A stretch of 64,000 bases of DNA from Nageia nagi. Taxonomy: Eukaryota > Pinophyta. Position 1 is the first letter of the stretch, and every line of letters starts with the position of its first letter. The translations under genes and the position numbers were made by a program. The notes under the pieces are model-generated. The model ran no database searches. It was not told where the DNA came from and saw only the letters and a list, made by a program, of their open reading frames with translations. Location: assembly GCA_050084985.1 (NCBI GenBank), contig JBITNC010000002.1, positions 8,432,001 through 8,496,000 on the forward strand. The letters are read 5' to 3'. Positions 20,790 through 33,206 of this stretch are shown here, one piece after another.

Positions 20790-23575
20790 AATGAGGAATC
20801 AAAAAGTGAAAAAGAGAGCCTCAATAAGGCTACCTGCATGAAAGAGAGATGCTCAATTGCATCAAGAAACCAATTCAATTTTAGAGCCCACTGGAACTAA
20901 TTAACAATGATGTCCAAGAGGTTGTTATAACACCAACACCAACAAGGTAGAAAAGAACAAGATCGAAATAAGAGTGGTCAACTAGGGACATGGCTATTGC
21001 TCTTGAAGATGTGGAAGAGAATGGGATGTTAGTTATGGATGAAGCTAAGAAATGGAGGATCCTAGCAATAATGTTCACCAACAAGTTTGGTGGGACTACT
21101 TCCATGTCAAAAAAAGGACCTCCAAGAGTCCTCATAGCTGAAGAATTGGAAGATATCATCAAATGGTACAAAGACATGGCTATAGTTGGCGATGGCATTG
21201 AGATTGTCAATCTCAAAGTAGAGGTAGCCCAGATTTACCAATCAATACCAACTCCTTTCAAGGATGGGATTCCTAGTAAGTCTTGGTGGAGTTATTTTAA
21301 AAGGCATCACCCAGAACTCTCATTATGTGCATAGCTGAAGGCATTGATAATGATAGACGAATCAACCTTATACCTGAGGTTGTATTTAAGTTATACATAA
21401 TATTGGTTGTTGCTTATGATGCATCCTTATATGCTCCTTATCAAATATGGAATTGTGATGAGATGGGTATTCAAGATGGTAGGAATGGTTAAATAAGGGT
21501 GTTGAAAAGAAGAGAAAACAAGAATGTATCTTACATACTACCAAAGAGTAGGGAATGGCTTACTACTCTAGTTTGTGTAAATGTTGCTAGTCAAAGTATA
21601 CCAAGCTTCTACTTATTCTAGGAAAATTAATATTTACAAAATTAGATAATAGGTTATGAACCAAGTGCTTGTATGGTAGCCCAACCATACTCATGGATAA
21701 ACAAAGAGCTTTATCTATATTGGTTACACCATTTTTCATGCTCTATTCATAAAGAAGTGTCACCAACAAATAAGCACCTACTCATATTTAATGGCCATGG
21801 TAGCCATGTTGCTATAAAAACAATCAAAGAGGAAAGGATTTTAGGTATTGAATTGCTAACTCTACCCACACACACCTCTCACAAACTACATACATTAGAT
21901 GTAAGTGTGTTTTCACCCTTCAAAACATACTTCAAATTTGAATGGGCAACATGGATGGAAAAACATCTTGGTATAGAAATTAAGAAGGTAGAATTAGCTA
22001 AACTTGGCAGAATTAGAAAGCATTTTAATCCTCAAATATCCTAAGAGATTTCAAAAGGATAGGTATATAACTAATTAATATTGATGTACTAGCAGATGAA
22101 ATGCATCCAAGCGAGACCTTTCAATTCACTACACTTGAGGAAGCTTCTGCCATGCAAAATATCTTAAGCCTCTCAAGTGCATCTATTACACTTGATGAGG
22201 TGCAAAAATGTATGGAATCCATTTCTGCTAACTTAGATGCAGTTGGAGAAGGTATGAAAATAGCCACTATTACTATCTAAGATTTAATGTTTAATGATAC
22301 TATTTAATGTTTAAAATATTGATTGATTGTTGCAGTTGGAGAAGCTATAGAAAATAGTCAGGATACATATATTACACATGATGAGGTGCAATAATGTATG
22401 GAAACCACTATTACTAATTTAGATGTAGTTGGATAAGGTATAAAAATAGTCACTATTACTATTTAAGATTTAATGTTTGATGATATTATTATTATTTAAA
22501 ATATTGATTGACTATTGCAGTTAGAGAAGCTATAGAAAATAGTTAGGCTATTTCAAGTGACCAATAAGGAATAATGAACAATGAAGTCATTATTGGATTG
22601 GGTAATGGTGGTCTTAGTCTTCCATCAGAGCATATCCCACCAAATTGGCTAGAGGAGGAAGCTATGAATCTTAGAGTGACCTTGTTCTATCAAGAATAAT
22701 AGGATAGATTTTCCTTACCATATCCACCAACCATGTGTCTTTTTAGTGAAATGATACTCTATTATGTAGATATTTTAACTTTTAATGGTGATGGAAACTC
22801 ATAATTTACCCAAGACACACAAGAATTTATGCAAGAAGGTGAGAGTATTGTTATTTCTCAAGTCAATGAAGTTAAAGAACCCCAACTTATTTCAAGACGA
22901 ACAAAATTCCTAAAGCTTATAGTGCACATTGTCCATGAAAGAGTAGATGCAGATAATGGAATTTGATTGAGTAAACTTATCAACTCTTGACAATTGATGA
23001 TTATATGAGTCTATTGAAAAAATAAGAGTAAGGGAAGAAAGAGATAGAAGACCTAAAGTTAAGAAAGAAACAATAGACTGAAGAGAGAAAGGCAACAAGG
23101 ATTCTAGAATTGGAGGTGAAGGAGCAACAAAAAGTGCAAAGATAAATTAAATGCAAAAAATAAGAATAATTGAGAATTTAGCAATAGAAGGAAAAGGAGG
23201 ATAAAAAGGAACAACTAAGGCTTCAAAAATAATAGGAGAGAAAAGAAAGAGAGATTGAGATGGCCCATAGGGAATTGCAATGAGAAAGGAGGTTAAGCAA
23301 TCCCCTAAACCCATTACTTGAAGATAATCCTTTAATGAGGGATTTTCTTAACATAAATTTGCTTGCATTTTCTATTGCATTTAACCCTTCATCTATCAAA
23401 CCATCATATATTGGTTGCTCTCTAATTTTAAGTCAACCATCATAGGTGACTTGCACTCAACTTCCAAACTCCATTGCAAATCATGTTACAACAACTCCTT
23501 TTCCATCATCACAGTAGGAAGAGAATACAAAAACTGGAACTTCTCCACCTTTTCCAAGTTGTATGAAGTAATGCT
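20790..23575 (+). pseudogene. Pogo/Tigger-like (Tc1-mariner superfamily) transposase gene, broken
   Basis: A DNA-binding plus DDE transposase. From about 20970 the frame reads WSTRDMAIALEDVEENGMLV, a psq-type helix-turn-helix, then a CENP-B/Tc5-like second HTH ending IPSKSWWSYFKRHHPEL (to about 21315). After a frameshift, the catalytic domain follows: NCDEMGIQDGRNG (about 21450, first Asp), LLIFNGHGSH (about 21782) and TLDVSVFSPFK (about 21893, third Asp). The second catalytic Asp, normally in the IFDGHGSH context, is Asn here. Several stops interrupt the region, and the C-terminal charged tail (about 23000-23350) is riddled with them. A roughly 185-bp stretch including an intron-like segment is duplicated at 22190-22555. 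The protein cannot be active. The tail is the left edge of the large segmental duplication. Confidence 0.7.
22190..22555 (+). repeat. Tandem duplication inside the transposase pseudogene
   Basis: Two copies of about 185 bp, each holding 'gatgaggtgcaa', a GT-start (ggtatraaaatag) and an AG-end (ttgcagttgga or ttgcagttaga). The pattern suggests that an exon plus short intron was duplicated. The copies have since diverged and gained stops. Confidence 0.65.
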
Positions 23576-26128
23576 TGTTGAAAGGGGAAATCATATATTC
23601 CTATAGTTTTTGTGTATGGTCTAATTGTTATGGCTCTATGTTTATGATCACTATAATATCTTATATTTTTGTAATGGATCTATGTTTTTGTAATGGCTTG
23701 ATATTTTTTTCCATGTCAAGTAATTATAATGATGTTTTTGCAACTATAATGGCTTGATGTTTTCATCCTTATGGAGTACCTTAAATGCAATATTCAATTT
23801 TTATCCTTGTATTTTTTAATCAATAGTGGCTTTATATTTTTTACATATGTTACTGTTACTAACTAAAAACTCATCTAAGTTATTATAAATAGTTCATTTT
23901 GGCCATACATCACAAATTTTGAGTCTTTCACTTATTTATCTATTGACCCTTTAGAAACTATCATTATGACCCCTATTTGGTCTTTAGGGTGAATGTGGCA
24001 AGTTTAGTTGGCAAAATCCATTTTTGAAATCATAATAAAAGAAGAAACTCCTTAGAAACCTCTCCATCTTCTTTTATGCCAATAATTTTTCCACTTACAT
24101 AAGAAATAATAATCACAATCATTTGATTGAGGACATTTCAAGATCAAAACATGTCACTGGTTATTCGATATTTGGCATGAATATAATTATCTGATAAACT
24201 AACTAGTTCCAATTACAAGGATTGGAAACTATTTATGTAACATCCTCATCACTAAATGGATGATGGTATATGGTCAAACTCTTTTAATAGGAAACAAAGA
24301 GAAAGCTATTCTTCATGGAAAGAACAAGAATGGTTTGAAACTAATAAAGAGTTGATGTTCTGTTGAACACTTGTACACATTGACTCTACCAAGGGCCCAA
24401 GACAAATGTAGAGGTCTCATTTACATTAGTGTATGTTTATGACTAGCAGCCAAAGCATAAAAAGATAATATCTTTGAAATGCTTAGTAAAAATCTATTTT
24501 CAAAAGGATAATATCAAAAACAAATTCTTGAAGAATGTACATGTACCTAGAAGCTTGAATGGAAAATGTTGTTCATTAACTATATGATCAAGGAGTTGTA
24601 AGCTGATTTTAGAGGAATTACATCATTACTTTTTTCCTAAAGACTTTGTCTATATGTGTGATGGTAGAGTATTTCCATTAACTTGTGAATGTTTCCTAAT
24701 TCATCAAATAATGGTTGTGATATTTTTTTATTTAATATTTTGTCAGACTCTTGTGTTTGTTTTGGTCCTATTCTCCATATTTTAGATATTCAAGTAACAA
24801 TATTTACAAGTTAGTGAGCAAGATCCTATTCCATACATTATGATCAATTTTTTTCTAAAATAATTACATAGTCAAGTAAGATAATCATTTCTTAAGTATT
24901 ATTATTCTAATTTATTTTTTAGAGTGGAAGCAAAGAGAACAGTATAGGTGATGGAAGCAAAGGAACTATAAAGGCTATTCATTCTCTAGAATTCTAAAAA
25001 TCAACAAGTACTTGTAACTATTTTAGTAACCCTGAAAGGGAAATTTAATTTTATAGGCTATAGAAAAGATAAGTGTACTCTCATTTTTTGAATGAATTTA
25101 TACTCTATACACCCAAAATAGGGTCTTTGATGAAACCAAGGATTATTTTTCCAAGAGTCCAATCTAAATACTATGATAATGGTAACAATAATTCCCATTA
25201 AATCCTCCATTTATCTAGGCAAATAGGATGATGTTGGATATACATGATATAATGCAACCACTCACCTAGTGATTGTAGCTAATTTCCTTGCAACAAAAAT
25301 TAAATAGTTTTATTAATTGAATGGGTCATTATTTATTTTTTGATGGTATGTGATTTATCTCATAAATGAAAAGGGAAGTGTCATTTCTTTTATCCTAGTT
25401 AACTAATCCTCTGGCCCATTGAATTTAACTCCAACTTTGTCAAAAGCTCCCAAACACTTATTTTTTTATGACCACCATCATAGAATCAGTAGCTAATTTA
25501 AGGGAAAAATAAATCTATTGTATCTTTCTTGAGAGTTGTTTTGTATATTTTAAAGGCCAAAAATAATCATATGATTATAGATGTTAGCAACTAACTTCTA
25601 GAGTTATGCTTCACATTTTAGATTAGTTTCTTTTCCCAAGCTTGTTGCTCATACCTGAGCACACCTAGCTCAGTAACATCTAATAAAATTCATTTAAAAA
25701 TAGTATTTTGCAAAATGCATGGAGAAATTCAAACATAAATTTCAACAATACTATCTATAAAAAAATAATATTCAAAGTGATCATGCAAGTTATTTTTTCT
25801 CTCATGATCATGTTACAATGTAACCAATTTAACCATGAATTTTCTTAATTTCTTACAAAGAAAATTCACATTCAACTAAATTTCTTTCAAATTTTCTAAT
25901 ATCTTTAATCTAAATGAAAGTATAGTTCTTTTAATGACTTTCCCAATAAAATTTTGTTAAATCTATTTATCAATTTATAATATTTGAATTCATGCATTGA
26001 TAGTATATTTTTCAATAATTTCTTACATTGTACTTGCAATCTATGGCAAGGAGAAGCCAAAGATAAAAAAACTTTTAGTATCAGAACAAAACTAATATTG
26101 ACGCTAACTAATATTAATGAGCATAATT
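23576..26128 (+). other. Flanking DNA inside duplication copy 1
   Basis: AT-rich DNA with no intact gene. Near 24195-24245 one frame reads DKLTSSNYKDWKLFM, which resembles the start of a copia-type gag, but it stops immediately and nothing downstream supports it. The last bases before the LTR, taatt, form the left target-site sequence. Confidence 0.5.
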
Positions 26129-26562
26129 TGTTAGAATTTGTAATGTAATATTATTTAATATTTTTCTTTAATGTAAATTCACTTAATGCTTAAAGTATCT
26201 TTAGATACCTTAAAGCATTAACGGAATAAAAATAGAATAAGCTTTAACCTTACCCTTGGGTAAAAGGGAGGTTTCATCTTATAAATAGAGGTGTACCCCT
26301 CTCTCTTTGAAATTCAGTTTTGAAGAAGAGTTATGCTATAGGTTTAGGGTTTTGAGAGATAGGAAGAGATTCTATAAGAGAGGTCCTTGAGAATAAAAAG
26401 ATCTTGCTTAGTGGATGTACTCCTAAGGAGGGAGAAACCATTTTATATCTTGTGTTCTTTGTGAGATTGGCTTCTATTAATATGCTATTGTGTTGATGTT
26501 GTGAATGCCTTCTTGAGATCTTGGTAGACTAAGAATTAATTTAGAAAGGGTTAATTTCATCA
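26129..26562 (+). repeat. 5' LTR of the plus-strand copia element, copy 1
   Basis: 434 bp starting TGTTAGAATTTG and ending CATCA, followed two bases later by the primer-binding site TGGTATTAGATCC. TATAAATAG at 26280-26288 is a likely TATA box. It aligns almost perfectly with 36849-37272, apart from a 10-bp deletion there, and with many scattered differences to 44895-45333. So the pair at 26129 and 36849 arose by the recent duplication, while the pair at 26129 and 44895 reflects the original insertion. Confidence 0.9.
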
Positions 26563-26564
26563 AG

Positions 26565-26577
26565 TGGTATTAGATCC
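26565..26577 (+). other. Primer-binding site
   Basis: TGGTATTAGATCC directly after the LTR resembles the TGGTATCAGAGC complement of the initiator methionine tRNA 3' end, the usual copia primer, with substitutions. The duplicated copy is at 37275-37287. Confidence 0.7.
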
Positions 26578-26851
26578 ATTATGGTAGGTTCCTCTTCAAC
26601 ATACTAGAAGGTCCATTCCTCCATCTACATCCTTGTTGAGGTAAAAGATTTATAGAGGTATAACATCCTTCCTTTTCTCTTTCAATTTTTTGGATTATTT
26701 TATATCATATTAATTTTTTTTTGTTAGTTGTGATCTTGAAAATGTGATTTAATTGCTATTTTTTACTAACATTATTTTGTTAGTTGCAAATTTATTAAGT
26801 AAATTTGCATAATGTATAGCAATAATGTGTTTTTTGAAGCTAACTTTATTG

Positions 26852-27260
26852 TGTTAATTATAATTTTAAAATATAGCAATAATGTGTTATTATAACTTAA
26901 ATTTGCAAGTTTATACTTAATGTAGATATGGTTTAAAGCATTCCAATTTTTTGATTATAATGTTATCATTGCAATTTTTTTACAATACTAATATGTTTGT
27001 AAAAATAAAATTGCATGCAAATTATAATGTGTTTTTAAAAATACATATATATCTGTGTCTGTGTGTGTGTATTTTTAAAAATACATTAGAATTTGCATGC
27101 AATTTATTTTTACAAACATATTAGTATTGTAATAAAATTGCAATAATAACATTATAATCAAAAAATTGGAATACTTTAAACCATATCTACATTAAGTAGA
27201 AACTTGCAAATTTAAGCTATAATAAAACATTATTGCTATATTTTAAAATTATAATTAACA
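26852..27260. repeat. Long inverted repeat in the retroelement leader, copy 1
   Basis: Arms of about 195 bp: the left begins 'tgttaattataatttta' at 26852, and the right ends with its reverse complement at 27260. Internal landmarks such as 'ttgcatgcaaatt' and 'ccatatctacatta' pair in order. The loop is a TATA/CTGTGTGTG simple repeat. The arms are nearly identical, so the transcript of the leader would fold into a long hairpin. Confidence 0.85.
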
Positions 27261-27262
27261 TT

Positions 27263-27269
27263 ATTATAT

Positions 27270-27307
<38 letters not shown>

Positions 27308-28022
27308 CAAACTTAATGATTTTTTTAATTAAAAAAAACTATATTTTTTTTAAACATATTTTTTTAATATAAAAGAGGAAAGTTTTTTCTCTAAAAAATA
27401 ATAGATTTTATTATTATTATTATTATTATTGTTATTATATAAAAAAATTTATTTTATTTTTTTAAGTTTTTTATTAAAAGAAAACACACACACAATAAGG
27501 TGTGGTGCACTGCCAGCCAAGGGGTGCTGCCTTAGATAACGCACGACCAACCCAAAGGGCAAATCATGACCAACCAAGGGGTGTTACTCTAGGTGGCATG
27601 TGACCTGATCATGGGGAAATGCACCCTTTCACTAGCCTCCACACCAGCCAATCTAGCACCTTTTTCCCTTAACCCTTCATTGCTGCAACTCCGATTATCA
27701 CCCTCTCCTACCATGAACTCCCTCTTCGCCCAATCCTTTCAAGCACATCCCCCCCTCTCAACCTTAGCACTTGATTGAGTAGTGCAATGTACTTTGGTGT
27801 CTTGTTGGGCTGGAGATAAATAAATAGCATTCACCCTAGCTCTTGTTGTAAGGGAAAAAAAAAATAGATACAGTTTTTTTACTTATGGATTGCATTTTTT
27901 TAGCAAGTTTCTTTTTTTAGTAAGTAATTTTTTTTTAAAAAAGGAAAGGATTTTAGCAAGTTTAAGGGAGGTGTGAATTTGTTATTTTTTAATATGAGAT
28001 AAAGACCTATAGTCATTATTTT

Positions 28023-28083
<61 letters not shown>

Positions 28084-28085
28084 TT
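27263..28085. repeat. Simple repeats in the leader, copy 1
   Basis: (AT)n at about 27266-27304, (TTA)n at about 27410-27430 and a long (AT)n at about 28027-28080. The 28027 tract has shrunk to about 12 bases in the second copy (38741-38753), while the others differ by a few units. The less AT-rich block 27500-27780 between them has a short open frame of no recognisable identity. Confidence 0.75.
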
Positions 28086-29253
28086 ATTTTTTTAATTTTT
28101 TAAGTGTAGACTTAAACTATTACCTATTTTTTAAGCATGGATTAAATAAAAACTTATATTTTAATGTGCATATTTTTAAATGTATGATGAGAATTTTTAG
28201 CATACATTTTACTTTTAAAGGGGGAATTTATTTTACCTAAATGAATTTACTTACAATGCATTTTAGGATTATTTTTCTAATGCATCCATAATTATTTTCT
28301 ACTATTATTGTGCACCTATGTGGATGGTTCAAAGTTTACTTTAAATGTTGTCTAGCTATGATATTGCTATAGTCTTAAGCAATTTCTTATGATAAATTGC
28401 AATTTTTTAAGTATCATTTCTAAATAAAAAGGGGGGATAATTCATCATTTTATTTAAAAATAATGAACCTATGTAAAGAGATCCACTAGGGGTTGTGAAA
28501 AAACCCATTGGAATCTTAGGCTCATACTTATGGATGATGTTTGGATGATTTTCATTTTAAAGTACTTTATGTTTTACATACATATTTGTTATGTACATTT
28601 ACTTTATTTGCAATGTATGTAAACATTAAAAATGCTTCCCCTAAAATGAGTATATCCACACATTTATTCTACAACATGACTTGTTTAGGGAGCCATGCGG
28701 TGAGGATAAGGTAGACTAGAGAATTTAGTTTGACAATCCAAGTGATGAAAAGTCTATACTTCTTAATTTCCCTTAAGTCCTTTGTTGGTCTGGATTTAAC
28801 TCCATGTAGGTGGACAGGCATGTGTATAGTGATACCACATGTCCATCCATCCATTCAGAGATTATCCTCATAATCTAGGAGCAAAATTAAAAACTTAACC
28901 AAGATAATAAATTGGCTGATCCAACATACATTACAAGCTTGAAAAATAGCTAGTACTTCTCCTTGTGAGATTCTATTATTACCCAAGGAGAATTGGTTGA
29001 GGATTGGTAGGACCTAGGCTCCTTACAGGCATCCAGGTGAAGGCCTAATTTTAGACAAAAAATAAGCCTTAACTCTTCCCTCTCTATGATTATATTTGGT
29101 GATGAAGATGTTGGATGAATGATCATAATTCTTGTTAACAATTTAAGCATTTGATTTGTTTAGTTCAAACATGTATTTGTATGAATAATATTTTTTTTTT
29201 AAATCTAACTTGTATGCTTAAATTTTTTATTATCTTCATATTATTTTGTAGCA

Positions 29254-32200
29254 ATGGAAGATTATTTTACACCCAATCATATCCTATATGGTTCCAACTA
29301 TGGTATTTGGAAACCTAAGATGAAAGCAAAACTTTAAGCATAAAAACTTTGGATGATTGTCAGTGAAAACCAAGTTGCTCCATCAGGGGAGAAGGAACTT
29401 GAAGCTTATAATACAAAGAATTATTTGGCAATTTCAATGATCTTTTGTGATGTTTTAGATAAAATCCTCCTCATGATATCTTCTTAAAACTTTGCAAAAA
29501 AAGCTTGGGGTAAATTGAAGAGTATTTACCTTGTCACCAAATTCTCCAATTGGTTCACCATTCTTCAAAATTTACTAGAATCACATCAAGAGAAAAATGA
29601 AATTATGGCAATATATCTAAATAAGGTTGTTAATCTTAGGACCCAGCTTGTGGGGTGTGTTACATCATCCTTCAGATCCTCTCTATTAAATTTAGTCACT
29701 TTATGACTAAATTTTGAAACAAGGCTTGATGATAAAAAAGAAGTATTCTCCTTGAAAAATTTGTTAAGGCTTCTTTTGAAACATGAGGAAACACTTAACA
29801 ATAAAGTGTTGAACCCTTATCCTAAGGAACATTCTATGGCACTATAACCAATGAAGCTTCACTTAAAAAAGAAGAGCTATAACCAAAAGAAGGGTTCTCA
29901 TGATCTGAAAAAGAACATCAAGAAAAGTGGAAAAAAGAAGCATTATGACCCTGATAAGATAAGAAAATACAAATCCAAATTTGATGGAAATTACAATTTC
30001 TAAATTTGATGGAAATTATAATTTCTATGGCATCTATGGTCATAAGGAAGCTAATTGCTACAAGAAAAAAAAAAAAAGAACAAGGTGAAAATTGTAATTT
30101 TTGTGGCATATATGGCCATAAGGAAGCTAATTTCTTTAAGAAAAAGAAATATCAAGGTGAAAAAGTATCTAAAAAATCAAATAAATCTAATAACAAAAAG
30201 AAGAACAAGAATTATGCTTATGTTGTTACTTTTTACTCCAAGTCTCACACCTTTTCAAATGATTGGATTATTGATTTTGGATGCACTAATCACATGTGTT
30301 TCAAAAAGAATAAGTTTGAAAATTTTTATAAGTATAAAAAAGATGTAGTTATAATAGGTGATAATATAATCCTTGAAGTTCATGGTATTAGGAGTGTGTT
30401 GATACAAAAAAATATTCTTGAGAATGTGTTTTATGTGCCAAAACTCCTTATGAATCTCCTTTTTGCAATTCATGTTGCAAGAAAAATGTACTCTTTTGAG
30501 TTTAACTCACACTCTTGGTGCATAAAAAATGGTCTTACCACTTTGGTGAAAGGTTCAGTAAAAGATGACATTTACATTGTAGATCAATATCCAACAAAGA
30601 TGTGCCTTGCAACTAATTTTTTCTCTAAATACAATCTTTGGCACCATCGATTAGGCCACCATAACCACAAGAACATTCAAGTTATAAAAGATCAAGAACT
30701 TGTGAAAGGTTTACCTACAATATCACCCACAATTGGTCTCTATGAGAAGCACATCCTAGGAAAAATGAATCAAAAAATATTTTCAAAATATAAGGCAACT
30801 AGAGCAACTCTTCCTCTTCAACTTGTGCATTTAGATTTGATGGGTCCATTTTTGACTAAGTCTCTTGGGGGATGTCTTATGTCTTATCTTTTATCGATGA
30901 CTTCAGCAAGATGACATTTTATTATCTTCTAGAGCACAAGGATCAAATCTTTTATAGGTTCAAAGATTTCAAAGCCTTGGTTGAAAATCAATTTGGATTC
31001 AAAATCTAGATGTTAAGATCTGATAATGGGGGTGAGTATACTAGCATTGAATTTAATAATTATTATGCTAAGTATAGAATCAAGAGGTAGTTTTCAACTC
31101 CTTACACTCTTCAATAAAATGGAGTTTCCAAAAGAAAGAATAGGTCCATTAAAGAAATAGCAAGATGTATGTTGGGAGATCTTTCTAGCTTCTTATGAGA
31201 TGAAGCTATAAATATTGTAATCTATATCCTAAACAAGTTTCCTATGAAAGGAGTTGAAGGCAAAACACTGTATGACGCATGGAGAGGAAAGAAACCTAAC
31301 ATTTCTCACTTTAGAGTATTTAGTTTTTATGCTTATACCTTTGTTGTTCCAAATAAAAGAAAGAATTTGGACAAGAGATCTAAAAAATACATCTTTGTGG
31401 GCTATGATAATCACCATGGAGGTTACAAGCTCTATCTATCTTCCTCTAGAGTAGTTTTTGTGTTAAGGGATGTAAAGTTTAATGAATTTTCTAAAAATCT
31501 ACTTTTTTTGAAAACCTACATGAGTTTTATGACTCTTCTATTGCACCTAACTGGATGGATGTTAGTGTGGATATGTCACCTAAGGAACAAAACTCTCCAA
31601 CATAAAGGATAACTAGAAGTATGACCATTAATAAATCCTTATTTGTAAAAATTGATAGTAAGAATGAGCCCTCATCCTTTAAAGAAGCTTCAAAGCATGA
31701 GTGTTGGATGAATGTAATGAATGTGGAGTATGAGACTCTAATGAAGAATCAAACTTAGGATTTGGTTTCTTATCTCAATGATCAAAATGTGATTGGTAAT
31801 AAATGGATTTACAAGGTCAAATATAATTTAGTTGGAGAGATTAAGGAATACAAAGCAAGTTAGTAGCCAAGGGTTTTGCTTAAAAATATGGAGTTGATTA
31901 TGAGAAAACCTTTACTCCAGTGGTCAAGATGCCTAATGTTAGGGTGATCCTTACTCTTTCAATAACTCAAGGATGGAAATTTTTTTAAATTAATTTCAAA
32001 AATGCTTTTTTCAATGGTGATTTGGATGTGAAAATCTACATGATCCAACTAAAAGGGTTTATTGTGCAAGGCAAAGACTTATTTGTTTGCAAGCTAAAGA
32101 AGTCTTTGTATGGACTTAAGCAAGCACCTCAATCCTGGTATAATAAGATTTTAGAATACTTTGAGGATATTGGTTTTTCTAGATGTGTCTCTAACATTAA

Positions 32201-33206
32201 TCTTTATTTCCTCAACCAAGTACAATAATGGATCTTGATTCTTCTCTATATGGATGATCTATTGATTATAGGGAATAATATAGTCCTTATCCAAAAGTGC
32301 ATATCCAAACTTAAGAAAACTTTTGAAATGATATACCTTAGTCTATTACACTACTACCTTGGTATGCAAGTGTACCAATATAAGGACTATACTTACCTTA
32401 CTCAATCCAATTATATATCAAATATCTTGCAAACATTTGGAATGGAGGAGTGCAAACCTATTTCAATCCAATTCTCTCATGGAATCACTTTATCTCTTAG
32501 TTCCAACTCTCAATTGATAGATGCTATGGATTACAAGCAACTTATTAGTAGTCTTCTTCATTTGAATATCTCTAGGTTAGATAATGCCTTTGCCATGAAT
32601 TTGATGGCTCACTTTATGTAGAAGCCATATGTTGAGCACCTCAATGTTGTTAAGCAAATTTTGAAGTAAGTTGCAGGAACTAAGAATCTTACTTTCAAGT
32701 ATGATAATTTTTCCTTATTTATTATCTTTGAATTCTTAGATTTTGACTATGGGGGAGTTAGAGATGACATAAATTCAACCTTTGCTTATGTGTTTAGCAT
32801 TGATTCAAGTGTTATATCTTGGGCTTCTAAGAAGTAGCTTACTACTACTCTCTCCACCAAAGAAGCTAAATATCATGTGATATCATTTGCAACCCAATAA
32901 TCCATTTAGTTGATGTATTTTTTGAAAGAAATTAGATATGAGCAAGTTCATCCATCTCACATTTGTTTAGATAATTAGTTAGCTATTGCTTTAGCAAAGA
33001 ATCCAATTTTTCATCAATGAATAAAGCACATAGAAATCCAAGCCAACTTTATCAGGGAGAAGGTTCTAGATGGTCTTCTACACTTACAATATTGTCCATC
33101 CATACTAAACTTTACTAATTTGTTCACCAAGCACATTCCTAAAGCTCAATTCTACAAGCTTCAAGATTCTATTAGGTTGGTTAAGTTGCCCTCAAAAAGG
33201 GATTAA
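29254..33206 (+). pseudogene. Copia gag-pol, copy 1, inactivated
   Basis: One polyprotein in the order gag, zinc knuckle, protease, integrase, reverse transcriptase, RNase H. Gag starts MEDYFTPNH at 29254. A zinc knuckle CNFCGIYGHKEANFF (about 30090) has Phe for its last Cys, and an older duplicate just upstream has lost others. The protease motif reads DFGCTNHM (about 30270) instead of DSG. The pre-integrase part has LWHHRLGHH (about 30640). The integrase is shifted out of frame near 30870. Reverse transcriptase keeps KKSLYGLKQAPQSWY (about 32095) and the YMDD box (about 32255). RNase H ends with TNLFTKHIPKAQFYKLQDSI (about 33115). At least ten stops and several frameshifts rule out function. 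Most stops sit where CAA, CAG, CGA or TGG would be expected. Confidence 0.9.

Noticed and set aside
24195-24245. Possible copia gag start (DKLTSSNYKDWKLFM)
   Set aside because: One short motif followed at once by stops; no zinc knuckle, pol or LTR of its own nearby, so it is mentioned only within the flanking-region entry.
27593-27778. Short open frame in the retroelement leader
   Set aside because: Disrupted in the second copy by indels and unlike any protein I know.
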